The notes: generated from the sequence alone by a model not told the origin. A DNA stretch of 64,000 bases from Pedobacter sp. PACM 27299 (GCF_001412655.1 NZ_CP012996.1:4092001-4156000), one strand, 5' to 3'. Counted from the stretch's first letter, positions 52,607 through 62,300 are shown. Made by a program: numbers and translations.

Positions 52607-53764
52607 TTATCCTGCTGTATCGTAAACAGAAACGATGTTCTCTCTTAAATTGTAATGCGATGCCATTACCTCTCCGTAAGCACCTGTGCTACGTAAAGCA
52701 ATCAAATCTCCACGGAAAGTTTCCGCAAGCTCTACTTCTTTACCAAAACAGTCTGTACTTTCACAGATTGGCCCCACTACATCATATTTAACTGCAGTTG
52801 GCACATCGATTTTAGAAATGTTCTCAATTTTATGGTAAGCCTGATATAAAGCAGGTCTCATCAATTCCGTCATTCCCGCATCTAAAATGATGAAGTTCTT
52901 TTTCTTCCCATTTTTCACATAAAGCACTCTGCTGATCAAAGAAGCGGATTGTCCAACCAATGCTCTTCCCAATTCAAAATGAACCTCTTGATTAGACCGT
53001 ACCTCTAAAAACTCCTGGAATACTTTAAAATAAGCTGCGAAATCAGGAATCTGCTGTTCTGGATTGTGGTAATCAATACCTAAACCACCACCAACATTTA
53101 ACACCTTCACAATAAACCCACGTTCTTCAAACCAGGTAGCAAATTCATTTACGCGCACACATAGGTTTTTGTAAACGTCAAGATTGGTAATTTGAGAACC
53201 GATATGGAAATGCACACCAATAAACTCAAGGTTAGCACTCTCTTTCAAAGTATCCACACAGGCAGGCAAATCCCAGGAATTTACACCAAATTTGTTCTCA
53301 TCTAATCCTGTAGTGATGTTATGATGCGTGTGTGCATCTACATTTGGGTTGATACGGATGGCTACTCTTGCTACCTTCCCTTTCTTGCCAGCCAGTTCAT
53401 TAATTACTTCCAATTCCTGGATAGACTCTACATTGAAGCAAAAAATATCCTGGTCTAAAGCCTCATTGATTTCTCTGTCTGACTTTCCAACACCTGCAAA
53501 CACGACCTGCTTCTGATCAAAGCCTACTTCAATCGCCTTGCTCACTTCACCACCGCTTACACAGTCGGCACCAAAACCTACCGCCTTAATTTTTTGTAAA
53601 ACAGCAGGATTGAAATTTGCTTTCATAGCATAGTGCACATGAAAATTATATACCTTTGCCGCCGCTGCACAATCATTCAATGTATTTTGCAGCAGGTTAA
53701 GGTCGTAATAATAAAAGGGTGTTTCTAAATTCGCGAAACGTGCTATATCTTTTTCGGAAAACAT
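52607..53764 (-). CDS. lysA: Diaminopimelate decarboxylase
   Basis: The 385-aa PLP enzyme carries out the last step of lysine synthesis (meso-DAP to L-lysine). The start is taken at ATG 53764 (MFSEKDIARFANLETPFYYYD). PLP-Lys is in HYAMKANFNPAVL, with GGEVSKAI, HFHIGSQ, LNVGGGLGIDY, and the catalytic Cys/Glu in VGPICESTDCFGKE. Full family length. lysC is ~190 bp away on the same strand, with a tiny divergent gene in between. The start of that gene lies 1 bp from this one. Confidence 0.95.
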   Translation of the reverse strand: MFSEKDIARFANLETPFYYYDLNLLQNTLNDCAAAAKVYNFHVHYAMKANFNPAVLQKIKAVGFGADCVSGGEVSKAIEVGFDQKQVVFAGVGKSDREINEALDQDIFCFNVESIQELEVINELAGKKGKVARVAIRINPNVDAHTHHNITTGLDENKFGVNSWDLPACVDTLKESANLEFIGVHFHIGSQITNLDVYKNLCVRVNEFATWFEERGFIVKVLNVGGGLGIDYHNPEQQIPDFAAYFKVFQEFLEVRSNQEVHFELGRALVGQSASLISRVLYVKNGKKKNFIILDAGMTELMRPALYQAYHKIENISKIDVPTAVKYDVVGPICESTDCFGKEVELAETFRGDLIALRSTGAYGEVMASHYNLRENIVSVYDTAG

Positions 53765-53765
53765 A

Positions 53766-53942
53766 ATGTTCAAGTATCTGATTATATTTTTTATTGTTGT
53801 GCTGAGTTTTATTTATTTCGGCAATTACGTCGATTTCAAGAACAACAGATTGAGTAGAAACGAGTACGATAGAAGAGTCAAACTCTTTATCCTACTCGTT
53901 GTTATTCTTGTTGCCGTTATGATCTGGCTAAGAAAGAGGTAA
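53766..53942 (+). CDS. 58-aa two-TM protein divergent from lysA
   Basis: ATG at 53766 opens a 58-codon frame: hydrophobic helix (MFKYLIIFFIVVLSFIYFG), a charged loop (NYVDFKNNRLSRNEYDRRVK), a second helix (LFILLVVILVAVMIW) and an RKR tail. The clean two-helix hairpin topology and positive ends argue for a real membrane protein. Its ATG is 1 bp from the lysA ATG on the other strand, so its promoter would have to lie within lysA, which is unusual. Function unknown. Confidence 0.55.
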   Translation: MFKYLIIFFIVVLSFIYFGNYVDFKNNRLSRNEYDRRVKLFILLVVILVAVMIWLRKR

Positions 53943-53950
53943 GCCCTCCC

Positions 53951-55264
53951 TTATTCAAATAAACGGTTGTGCAAGCTTTTTAAGGCTTCCGTCTTGTCAT
54001 CAGTATTGATCAATAAAGAGATGTTATAATTGCTGCCTCCATAAGAAATCATTCTGATTGGAATATGTTTGATAGAATCTAAAACTCTTGAGGCAAAACC
54101 GTGCGTTTGCGCACTGAAATCACCAACTACACAAACAATACTTTGGTTCTTATCAATTTCCACGGAACCGAAAGCATGAAGTTCTTCTACAATCTTATCC
54201 AGGTTATCGGTAAAATCAATTGTTAAGGAAACCGCTACTTCTGAAGTAGTGATCATATCAATTGGAGTCTTATAACGTTCAAAGATCTCAAAAACTCTTC
54301 TTAAGAAACCATAAGCCAATAGCATACGGCTGGAATGAATTTTAATCGCAGTGATGCCATCTTTAGCAGCGATTGATTTGATCTTTCCTTTTTCACTTTC
54401 TGCAGAGATTAAAGTACCGGCAGCAGAAGGCTCCATCGTATTCAATAACCTTACTGGAATTTTATATTTCTGTGCAGGGAATACCGATTGCGGGTGTAAA
54501 ATCTTTGCCCCGAAATAAGCAAGCTCCGCAGCTTCATCAAAAGAAAGGTGAGAGATTGGCTTGGTCCCTTTAACAATCCTAGGATCATTGTTGTGCATCC
54601 CATCGATATCCGTCCAGATCTGAACTTCTTCCGCAAGGATGGCAGCGCCGATTAAAGAAGCTGTATAATCACTTCCACCACGACGCAGGTTATCGACCTC
54701 ACCAAAGCTGTTTCTACAGATAAAACCTTGAGTGATGAACAATTTATTTCCTTTATGCTGCTCCAATAAAGGCGTTAAATGTTTCGTGCTATACGGAACA
54801 TCCGGCTCATTATCTTCGTCAGTTTTCATGAAATCTAATGCAGGAAGCAATACCGATGGTACACCGATCGATTTCAGGTAAATATGGTATAAAGTAGTCG
54901 ACAATAGTTCTCCTTGTGCCAGCACTACTTTCTCTTCAATTGGGGTGAAAATATCATTCACTAAAGAAGCCAGGAAACCAAAATGGTATTCCACTACTTC
55001 TTGTCCCTGTTCGCGAAACTCTCCTTCAGGCAATAGTTCAATAATGAACTCATTATATTTCTGGTTCAATGCGTTAATTAAGCTTAACGCCACCTGTTTA
55101 TCCTCCTTTAAAAGTTTGCCTGAAATTTCCACTAAACTATTGGTTGTACCAGACACGGCTGATAGGACCACAATTTGCTCTTCGGCCGGATTAATGATAT
55201 CCAGCAACTTTTTCATGCGCTCAGGGCTTCCTACGGAAGTTCCTCCAAACTTTAATATCTTCAT
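53951..55264 (-). CDS. lysC: Aspartokinase (monofunctional)
   Basis: The 437-aa aspartate kinase phosphorylates L-aspartate at the entry to lysine, threonine and methionine synthesis. Its features are the N-terminal KFGGTSVGSPERM, SAVSGTTNSLV, FICRNSFGEVDNLRRGGSDYTASL, and two C-terminal ACT domains (GITAIKIHSSRMLLAYGF; CVVGDFSAQTHGFASRVLD). It has no fused homoserine dehydrogenase, so it belongs to the LysC-like group. Feedback by lysine through the ACT domains is the usual control. It lies upstream of lysA on the same strand. Confidence 0.95.
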   Translation of the reverse strand: MKILKFGGTSVGSPERMKKLLDIINPAEEQIVVLSAVSGTTNSLVEISGKLLKEDKQVALSLINALNQKYNEFIIELLPEGEFREQGQEVVEYHFGFLASLVNDIFTPIEEKVVLAQGELLSTTLYHIYLKSIGVPSVLLPALDFMKTDEDNEPDVPYSTKHLTPLLEQHKGNKLFITQGFICRNSFGEVDNLRRGGSDYTASLIGAAILAEEVQIWTDIDGMHNNDPRIVKGTKPISHLSFDEAAELAYFGAKILHPQSVFPAQKYKIPVRLLNTMEPSAAGTLISAESEKGKIKSIAAKDGITAIKIHSSRMLLAYGFLRRVFEIFERYKTPIDMITTSEVAVSLTIDFTDNLDKIVEELHAFGSVEIDKNQSIVCVVGDFSAQTHGFASRVLDSIKHIPIRMISYGGSNYNISLLINTDDKTEALKSLHNRLFE

Positions 55265-55465
55265 TTAATTGAGGTAAGAATTTTATTTTTTGATAAATTG
55301 GCTATATACTTGTATAGTGGCCGTGAAATTAAAAAAATCGGCGATAATAAACGCTAAATACACGAAATAAAATTTGGAATTGCACATTTTAATCCTATTC
55401 TCACAAAACAAGCTGAAAGATTAAACGTTTATTCCTGCAAGAGTTAAAAAGACATACACAATCAT

Positions 55466-57199
55466 ATGCAATTAGAAGCAGCAACCCTAAGTACCATCAA
55501 TCAATGGCTTAACGGCAATTACGACAGTAAAACGAAAGAAGAAATCCAACAGCTATTAGATAAAGAAGCTTTTACTGAGCTGACCGACTCTTTTTATAGA
55601 AGTTTGGAGTTCGGAACAGGAGGCCTTCGCGGCATCATGGGTGCCGGTTCTAACAGAATCAACAAATACACCATTGGAACGGCCACACAAGGGCTTTGCA
55701 ACTACCTGAACAACAAATATCCTAATGAAAAAATCAAAGTAGCCATTGCACATGATAGTCGCAATAACTCAGATTATTTCGCTGGAATCACTGCAGATGT
55801 GTTCACGGCCAATGGTATTCATGTGTATTTCTTCAAAGCACTGAGACCAACACCAGAACTTTCTTTCGCAATCAGAGAATTAGGCTGCAAAAGTGGCGTG
55901 ATGCTTACTGCATCCCATAACCCAAAAGAATATAACGGATACAAAGCTTATGGAGCTGACGGCGGACAGTTTACCTCCCCAGATGATACCATGGTGATGG
56001 ATGAAGTAGCCAAAATCAAAAATATTGATGAGGTGAAGTTTGACCGAATCGACAGTAATTTTGAACTGATTGGAGAAGAAATTGATCAGTTATATTTGGA
56101 TAAAATCACTGAATTATCAGTTTCACCGGAAGCGATTGCACGTCAGAAAGACCTTAAAATCGTCTTCTCTCCTATTCATGGTACAGGAATTACTTTAGTA
56201 CCTCAAGCATTAGCGCAATTCGGTTTTACCAATCTGACATTGGTTGAAGAACAAAGCACTCCGGATGGTAATTTCCCAACGGTGGTTTATCCTAATCCTG
56301 AAGAAAAAGAAGCACTGACATTAGCCCTTAAAAAAGCGGAAGAAATTGATGCAGACCTGGTTTTGGCCACAGATCCAGATGCAGACAGAGTAGGTATCGC
56401 GGTGAAAAATAACGACGGACAATTCGTATTGCTAAACGGTAATCAGACGGGAAGTCTTTTGATCAACTATCTATTGAGTGCCTGGGAAGAAAAAGGAAAA
56501 CTTACCGGTGATCAATACATTGTTAAAACCATTGTGACGACCAATATCATCGAAGAGATCGCTAAAAAGAAAAACGTAACCTTCTACAATACCTTAACCG
56601 GATTTAAATTTATCGGTCAACTGATGACCAGCCTTGAAGGTAAGAAAACCTTTATCGGTGGTGGTGAAGAAAGTTATGGTTACCTGATCGGCGAATTGGT
56701 TAGAGATAAAGATGCAGTGGTTTCCTGTGCTTTCATTGCAGAAATGACGGCTTTCTACAAAGATAAAGGCAGCAGTTTATACAATGCCATGTTAGACATG
56801 TATGTAGAATACGGCTTGTATAAAGAAGAACTGGTATCGATCACTAAAAAAGGAAAAACTGGTGCAGAAGAAATCAAAGCGATGATGGAGAAATTCAGAA
56901 GCAACCCACCAGCAACACTTGGAGGTGCTAAAGTAGTTTTATTAAAAGATTATGAACTGGGCTTTGAAACTAACCTGAGCACGGCTGAGAAAACAAAACT
57001 AGACTTCCCTAAATCAGATGTACTGCAGTTTATCACCGAAGATGGCAGTATTGTTTCTGCAAGACCATCGGGAACTGAGCCTAAGATTAAATTCTATTGC
57101 AGCGTAAATACCACTTTAAAAGACAAAGCAAGCTTTAAAGAAACTGACGCCCTACTTGGCGACAAGATTAAAGCAGTCATGAAAGATTTAGAGGCTTAA
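55466..57199 (+). CDS. pgm: Phosphoglucomutase/phosphomannomutase
   Basis: The 577-aa alpha-D-phosphohexomutase has the phospho-Ser loop TASHNPKEYNGYK, the metal loop DPDADRVGIAV, the sugar loop GGGEESYGYL and the phosphate-binding loop SARPSGTEPKIKFY. The start has YRSLEFGTGGLRGIMGAGSNRIN, typical of the PgcA-like type. It interconverts glucose-1-P and glucose-6-P (possibly mannose phosphates too). Its stop codon lies inside a 26-bp perfect palindrome shared with the convergent lacI-type gene. Confidence 0.93.
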   Translation: MQLEAATLSTINQWLNGNYDSKTKEEIQQLLDKEAFTELTDSFYRSLEFGTGGLRGIMGAGSNRINKYTIGTATQGLCNYLNNKYPNEKIKVAIAHDSRNNSDYFAGITADVFTANGIHVYFFKALRPTPELSFAIRELGCKSGVMLTASHNPKEYNGYKAYGADGGQFTSPDDTMVMDEVAKIKNIDEVKFDRIDSNFELIGEEIDQLYLDKITELSVSPEAIARQKDLKIVFSPIHGTGITLVPQALAQFGFTNLTLVEEQSTPDGNFPTVVYPNPEEKEALTLALKKAEEIDADLVLATDPDADRVGIAVKNNDGQFVLLNGNQTGSLLINYLLSAWEEKGKLTGDQYIVKTIVTTNIIEEIAKKKNVTFYNTLTGFKFIGQLMTSLEGKKTFIGGGEESYGYLIGELVRDKDAVVSCAFIAEMTAFYKDKGSSLYNAMLDMYVEYGLYKEELVSITKKGKTGAEEIKAMMEKFRSNPPATLGGAKVVLLKDYELGFETNLSTAEKTKLDFPKSDVLQFITEDGSIVSARPSGTEPKIKFYCSVNTTLKDKASFKETDALLGDKIKAVMKDLEA

Positions 57200-57210
57200 G
57201 CCTCTAAATC
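57185..57210. repeat. 26-bp perfect palindrome spanning two stop codons
   Basis: GATTTAGAGGCTTAAGCCTC... is its own reverse complement over 57185-57210. It contains the pgm TAA (57197-57199) and overlaps the lacI-type stop (57209-57211). With no loop it can cruciform or form a hairpin in either mRNA, and it probably acts as a bidirectional terminator. Confidence 0.75.
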
Positions 57211-58222
57211 ATCTTTCTATAAATTTAGTAGGTAATATTACCTTACTTCTTTCAGTTTGGGGTAATGATCTATCCGCAGACAGTTCCTGAAGAATAATAT
57301 CAATAATCTTTTCAGCGATCTGTTCTATGGGTTGATCAACCACACTGATGGGAGGTGTATGGATCTTGAAAACATCCTGATCATCATAAGCAACAATCAT
57401 AAAACCATCATCAATAGGCTTCTTAATTTTCTTCAGGAAGAATAAGCCTCTTACTGCAAGGTAGTTGGTAGAGAAAAACACCGCGTCAATCTTCGGATTT
57501 TCTTCAAACAAGGCTTTTAAGCGCTCATTGGTATCTTCTTCCGTGCTATCGAAAGGAATTCGAACCAAAGTCTGCTCATTTACAGGGATCCCATGGTCTT
57601 TCAATGCCTGCTCATAACCTAAATAACGGTTATTGATCTGGTCCACATCCACATCTACAGTTACGAAAGCAATGTTCTTTCTTCCTTTCTTGATTAGAAA
57701 TTCGGCGGCAGAATAACCACCCTTGAAGTTATCTACGACCACGTAGTTCACATCAAGATCCGATAGATTCCTATCGAAAATAACCACCGGAATTTTATCT
57801 TCCAATAACTGTTTGATGTCTTCTTCAATCCCAGGAACCGGTGCGATGATGTAAGCATCGACCTTTCTTGATTTAAACATCTCAATTAAGTCCCTCGCTT
57901 TTGCCGGGTCATTCTCTGTACTGGAATAGGTGATTTTATAGCCTTTTTTATATGCTTTATCCTCAATACGTCTGGCTATAGCCGAGAAAAACGGATTGGA
58001 AATATCTTCTACAATCAAACCGATAGTTTTGGTATTCCCTGTCCGCAGACTTCTTGCGATCTGATTCGGTTTAAAGCCTAGCTCAAGAATAATCCCTTCT
58101 ACGCGTTTGATCACCTCCTTGCTGATGCGCATCTTTTCGGCTTTGCCATTTAAGATAAAGGAGACTGTGGTGATGGATACTTCTGCTTTTTTTGCAATAT
58201 CCTTAATAGATGGAGGTTTCAT
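57209..58222 (-). CDS. LacI-family transcriptional regulator
   Basis: The 337-aa protein has a LacI HTH (SIKDIAKKAEVSITTVSFILNGK) and hinge (IILELGFKPNQIARSLRTG). A periplasmic-binding-protein-like effector domain follows (GLIVEDISNPFFSAIARRIEDKAYK ... DAVFFSTNYLAVRGLFFLKK ... VVDQPIEQIAEKIIDIIL). It binds operators and responds to a sugar or related ligand; the ligand is unknown. It converges on the phosphoglucomutase, which hints at carbohydrate control. Confidence 0.92.
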   Translation of the reverse strand: MKPPSIKDIAKKAEVSITTVSFILNGKAEKMRISKEVIKRVEGIILELGFKPNQIARSLRTGNTKTIGLIVEDISNPFFSAIARRIEDKAYKKGYKITYSSTENDPAKARDLIEMFKSRKVDAYIIAPVPGIEEDIKQLLEDKIPVVIFDRNLSDLDVNYVVVDNFKGGYSAAEFLIKKGRKNIAFVTVDVDVDQINNRYLGYEQALKDHGIPVNEQTLVRIPFDSTEEDTNERLKALFEENPKIDAVFFSTNYLAVRGLFFLKKIKKPIDDGFMIVAYDDQDVFKIHTPPISVVDQPIEQIAEKIIDIILQELSADRSLPQTERSKVILPTKFIER

Positions 58223-58253
58223 TCGTAATATAATTTACAGGCAATCTAGAGAA

Positions 58254-58691
58254 TTAATTGTTAATCTCCTCAAAATATTTACCTGCAATTTTAACAAAGG
58301 CATCTTCATTTAAAGGTTTATGTAAGTAATTCCTAATTTCTTCATTCGCAGAAGCCATCAGTTCGTCGTCAGGATTCAAAGAAGTAGTCAGCATAACAAC
58401 GATTGTTTTCGATTTATGCGCGACATCAATTTTCCGATATTCTTCCATAAAGTCCCAGCCGCTCATACCTGGCATATTGATATCCAGAAAGATGAGACCA
58501 GGCCTCAGCATACCTGCATCATTCGCATATTTACCTGAAAAAGTCAAATAATCCAAAGCTTCCCTCGCCGAGGTAATCGCCATAATATTCACTTCTATAT
58601 TTGTATTCTGAACTATTTTCCGATGGATATAATTGGTGGGAATGTCGTCATCAACAAGCAATACACAATTAAGATCCTTAAATTTTTTCAT
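58254..58691 (-). CDS. Single-domain response regulator
   Basis: The 145-aa CheY-like receiver has CVLLVDDDIPTNYIHRKIV, phospho-Asp at ~70 (LIFLDINMPGMSGWDFM), VMLTTSLNPDDEL and the conserved Lys in YLHKPLNED. There is no output domain. It follows the PAS kinase with a 3-nt gap, so the two are one operon and very likely partners. This N-Y-I-H-type receiver class is common downstream of PAS kinases in Bacteroidota. Confidence 0.92.
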   Translation of the reverse strand: MKKFKDLNCVLLVDDDIPTNYIHRKIVQNTNIEVNIMAITSAREALDYLTFSGKYANDAGMLRPGLIFLDINMPGMSGWDFMEEYRKIDVAHKSKTIVVMLTTSLNPDDELMASANEEIRNYLHKPLNEDAFVKIAGKYFEEINN

Positions 58692-58694
58692 ACG

Positions 58695-59795
58695 CTATCG
58701 ATCATTTTTAAGGCTAAAACAAAACGTACTACCCTCATTAGGGGTGGATTTTACAAAGATCTCCCCGCCATGGAGCTCCACAATCTTTTTACAATGAGAA
58801 AGTCCAATGCCATGTCCAACATATTCTTCCTTACTATTTAAACGTTGAAAAATCAAAAATATCTTTTCCTTATAGCGCTCTTCAATTCCGATTCCATTGT
58901 CGCTAAACTCAAAGTTCCAATGCTGCTCGGCATAGGAGGCAGTCACCTGAATTTTCAATATACCTTCTTTTTTCCGGAATTTTAAAGCATTGCTGAATAA
59001 GTGTCTAAAAAGCTGCTTCAACGCCTTTTCATAAGCAGGAACACGCGGTAAATTGTCATAATCAACTTCCAGATGGAACAAGTCAGTTTCTTCAGCAAAC
59101 TCCTGCTGAAGCGCGGCCATTAAATCATTGCAATCCAATAATTCCTTTGGCTCATGAGTCCCCAAACGCGCATAATCTAAAACACCTTTGATCAGGTGTT
59201 TCATTTTTTCAGCGGATTCAGCGATGTAATCCAGGTACAAAGCGCCGTTCTCATCGAACTGTTCTCCATACTCCTTCTTCAATAAGCCCGTAAAGTTTTT
59301 AACGGTCAATAGCGGCTCCTGCAAGTCATGGGATGCAATATATACAAACTGTTCCAGTTCTTTATTTCTGAATTCCAGCACCCTCGCATATTCCTTCAGG
59401 GCCTTTTCAGAGTTCAGCTTATCCGTAAGGTCTCTGGTAAACTTAGAAAAGCCAATCACCTCATTCTCGTCATCATAAACAGTGGTAATGGTCACATGTG
59501 CCCAGAATTGCTCCCCATTTTTCTTGATGCGCCAACCACGATGATGTGCTTTACCATTCAATACCGCCTCTTCCAGCAAATGATCAGGTATTTTATTGAC
59601 TCTGGCTTCTTCGGTATAAAACAACCTGAAATCCATGCCCAACATCTCCTCAGCGGTATATCCTTTGATCATCTCCGCTCCTTTGTTCCAACTGCTGACA
59701 CATCCATGCTGATCAAGAAATAAAATCGCATAATCCTCGATTTCCCCCAACATTTTTAAAAGTAAGGGTTGAGGTTGACTTAAATTGTTCTGCAT
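58695..59795 (-). CDS. PAS-domain histidine kinase
   Basis: This 366-aa soluble kinase starts at ATG 59795 (MQNNLSQPQPLLLKMLGEIE). PAS is at ~17-130 (DYAILFLDQHGCVSSWNKGAEMIKGYTAEEMLG ... GFSKFTRDLTDK). HisKA has His at ~156 (YIASHDLQEPLLTVKNF, the bacteriophytochrome-type box). HATPase_c has its N-box (QLFRHLFSNALKFRKKE) and G-boxes (FSDNGIGIEE, HGIGLSHCKK). All motifs are intact. No chromophore site is visible. It is the donor for the receiver gene 3 nt downstream. Confidence 0.92.
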   Translation of the reverse strand: MQNNLSQPQPLLLKMLGEIEDYAILFLDQHGCVSSWNKGAEMIKGYTAEEMLGMDFRLFYTEEARVNKIPDHLLEEAVLNGKAHHRGWRIKKNGEQFWAHVTITTVYDDENEVIGFSKFTRDLTDKLNSEKALKEYARVLEFRNKELEQFVYIASHDLQEPLLTVKNFTGLLKKEYGEQFDENGALYLDYIAESAEKMKHLIKGVLDYARLGTHEPKELLDCNDLMAALQQEFAEETDLFHLEVDYDNLPRVPAYEKALKQLFRHLFSNALKFRKKEGILKIQVTASYAEQHWNFEFSDNGIGIEERYKEKIFLIFQRLNSKEEYVGHGIGLSHCKKIVELHGGEIFVKSTPNEGSTFCFSLKNDR

Positions 59796-59944
59796 GGAAA
59801 AGCTAGTAATTTTCCTGAACAATATTCAAAAGTCAAGCCAGGCTAAATTACCCGTAAAAACACCTATAGGAATCAATTTTTTGCAGGAAAGCGAAAAAAA
59901 AATGTCCTTCTTTTTTCCCAAACAGGGAATTGGGGAACTCAAAG

Positions 59945-61195
59945 TTAATTCCTTATTTGCCCAGCCCCTTTTACGATCCATTTTTCTGTGACCAATTTCT
60001 CCAATGCGAAAGGTCCTCTTGCATGAAGCTTCTGCGTAGAAATTCCAATCTCAGCACCTAATCCAAACATTTGTCCGTCTGTGAAGCGCGTAGAGGCATT
60101 CCAGTAAACTACGGCAGCATCTACGGCTTCTAAAAATTGTTCCGCTTCTGCTGCATTTTCCGTGATGATGGCCTCAGAATGCTTCGAAGAATATTCGGAG
60201 ATATGATCTAATGCTTCCTGTATATTTTCCACGACCTTAACAGAACACTTATAATCAAGAAATTCTCTTCCAAAATCTTCGCTTGCTGCATGAACCAAAT
60301 GCGGGTAATCCGACTCCTTTAAAAGGCTAAAAGCAAGGTCGTCCGCAAAAACTTCTACCTGATGTTCGGACAGTAACGGCGCCAGCAGTTCTAAAAAGTC
60401 TGCAGCAATTGTTTTATCGACTAACACAGTATCTAATGCATTACATACGGAAGGACGAGAAACCTTGGCATTCTGAACAATTTCAGCCGCTGTATTCAAC
60501 TTTGCGGATTCCGCAACGTAAGTATGACACACCCCTGCTCCAGTCTCAATAACCGGCACAAGAGCGTTCTTACGCACGAAAGAAATGAGCTCATTGGAAC
60601 CACGTGGAATGATGACATCAATATATTTTTCTGCCTGAAGGATTTCCAGGATATATTTCCTATCCGCTGGCAATTGCTGCACAATATTTTTATCCAATCC
60701 TGATTCCAGCAAAACTCCCTGAATCAAGGAAACTAAAAAGAGATTGGTATGAAAAGCATCTTGTCCGCCACGTAGCAAACAAACATTTCCAGATCGGATA
60801 CATAAAGAAGCAACATCGATCGTCACATTAGGTCTGGATTCATAAATGACACCCACTACGCCTAAGGCTACTGTTTTCTTTTGAATCAGTAGACCGTTCT
60901 CCATTTGCTTGCTGGAAATCAATTGATTGGTTGGATCCTGCAACAATGCGACATCATTTAAACTATTGGCCAGGCCTGAAATGCGATCGGCGTTCAATAG
61001 CAACCGATCCTTTTTAGGATCAGCATCAGACATTTTTTCCAGGTCTTTTAAATTTTCTTCAATAATCTGAGTAGAATTCCCGAGGATTACCGCTGCCAAA
61101 CGATGGAGCAATGCCTGCTTTCCTTCATCGCTTAAAGAAGCGATGGAATGCCTGGCTTTCTTAGCATTTATTAACTGATTTTCTATAGCTTCCAT
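59945..61195 (-). CDS. proA: Gamma-glutamyl phosphate reductase
   Basis: The 416-aa NADPH-dependent enzyme makes glutamate semialdehyde for proline synthesis. It has the aldehyde-dehydrogenase-like fold with the catalytic Cys in KVSRPSVCNALDTVLVD, VALGVVGVIYESRPNVTIDVA and GAVVYWNASTRFTDGQMFGLGAEIGISTQKLHARGPFALEKLV near the end. Full length. It begins 6 bp after the proB stop and forms the proBA operon. Confidence 0.96.
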   Translation of the reverse strand: MEAIENQLINAKKARHSIASLSDEGKQALLHRLAAVILGNSTQIIEENLKDLEKMSDADPKKDRLLLNADRISGLANSLNDVALLQDPTNQLISSKQMENGLLIQKKTVALGVVGVIYESRPNVTIDVASLCIRSGNVCLLRGGQDAFHTNLFLVSLIQGVLLESGLDKNIVQQLPADRKYILEILQAEKYIDVIIPRGSNELISFVRKNALVPVIETGAGVCHTYVAESAKLNTAAEIVQNAKVSRPSVCNALDTVLVDKTIAADFLELLAPLLSEHQVEVFADDLAFSLLKESDYPHLVHAASEDFGREFLDYKCSVKVVENIQEALDHISEYSSKHSEAIITENAAEAEQFLEAVDAAVVYWNASTRFTDGQMFGLGAEIGISTQKLHARGPFALEKLVTEKWIVKGAGQIRN

Positions 61196-61201
61196 GTTTG
61201 T

Positions 61202-62236
61202 TTATAAGATAACGATATCACTGGCGTTGGCAATCTCCAGGTTATGTTGTTTTAAATTGTTTATAATATTTTCAGAGGAGGCTTTAGCCCTTGCTACCCC
61301 AACAATGTTCATTTGAGCATCCACCAGCTCAAATATTTCTCCATTTGCAAATGGGGCAATCACAGCAGCCACCCCCACAGCCAGTAAACTTTTACGTGCT
61401 CTAATGGCCTCCACAGCACCCTCATCTACCATTAACCTGCCGGTCACCAGACTTCCACTCGCCAGCCATTTATTTCTGGCCGGTATAGAGCAATTTTTAG
61501 CTGCACATACGGTTCCGGTTTTTTCGGCTACCGCATCCAGAATACCATTCGGGGTTCTAATTCCAAATATGACCACTTTAATCCCCATAGTAGAGGCCAG
61601 GTGGGCAAAGGTCAGCTTGGACACCATCCCTCCTAATCCAAGATCAGAAGTTTTTTTATCGGCAAGGGAGAACACCTCGTTATTGATGGAATCTATTTTC
61701 TCCACCACTTTTCCATCTTTATCCAATACGCCAGGAACGGAAGTCCCCAGCAAGATCAGTGAAGCGCCAAAACCTACGCCCAGCAAGGTGGCCAGCTCAT
61801 CATTATCAGAAAATCTCAATTCCAGATCACTCACTACATCATTTTCATTTGCAATAGGAATGACGCCATTCTTCCACAGTTCCTCATAGGTTTCTTTGAG
61901 TTGTAAAAATTGCGTTCTGTTAGAGAAATGACGACGCTCACAAAGACTCTGAGCCATCTGAATGCCATAGGGGTAAAAATGTTTTGAATAGGTATTTAAC
62001 AATATGGGGTTCCCGATAGCCGCAGCAGCTTTCCTTTCGGATATTTTCCCTTTATAATTTTTAATGTATTGCTTTCCAGCAGCAACGGCACCTGAAGAAA
62101 CCAGAATTAATCTATGTCCTTCCGCAAGTTGGGCAACCTGTGCCGCTACATCAGCAATTACACCCTCATCCAACTCCCCTTTTGGAGTAGTAATGGAGGC
62201 AGTACCTAATTTCAAAACAAGTATCGGCTTATTCAT
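61202..62236 (-). CDS. proB: Glutamate 5-kinase
   Basis: The 344-aa protein has an amino-acid kinase domain (LVLKLGTASITTPKGELDEG; LVSSGAVAAGKQYI; DNDELATLLGVGFGASLILLGTSVPG; LGLGGMVSKLTFAHLA) and a C-terminal PUA domain (~265-344). It phosphorylates L-glutamate as the first and usually proline-inhibited step of proline synthesis. It is followed immediately by proA. Its leader carries a tandem AT-rich repeat (62232-62300). Confidence 0.95.
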   Translation of the reverse strand: MNKPILVLKLGTASITTPKGELDEGVIADVAAQVAQLAEGHRLILVSSGAVAAGKQYIKNYKGKISERKAAAAIGNPILLNTYSKHFYPYGIQMAQSLCERRHFSNRTQFLQLKETYEELWKNGVIPIANENDVVSDLELRFSDNDELATLLGVGFGASLILLGTSVPGVLDKDGKVVEKIDSINNEVFSLADKKTSDLGLGGMVSKLTFAHLASTMGIKVVIFGIRTPNGILDAVAEKTGTVCAAKNCSIPARNKWLASGSLVTGRLMVDEGAVEAIRARKSLLAVGVAAVIAPFANGEIFELVDAQMNIVGVARAKASSENIINNLKQHNLEIANASDIVIL

Positions 62237-62300
62237 TTCTATTGAATTTGTTGTTTTCTATTAAATTGTGATGGTTTTCTATTGATTTTGATGGCTTTCT
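62232..62300 (-). repeat. Tandem ~20-bp repeats in the proB leader
   Basis: On the minus strand three units share CAATAGAAA or TAATAGAAA preceded by (C)CATCA or CAACA: CCATCAAAATCAATAGAAAA, then CCATCACAATTTAATAGAAA, then CAACAAATTCAATAGAAATG. The last unit runs into the proB start. Confidence 0.6.
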
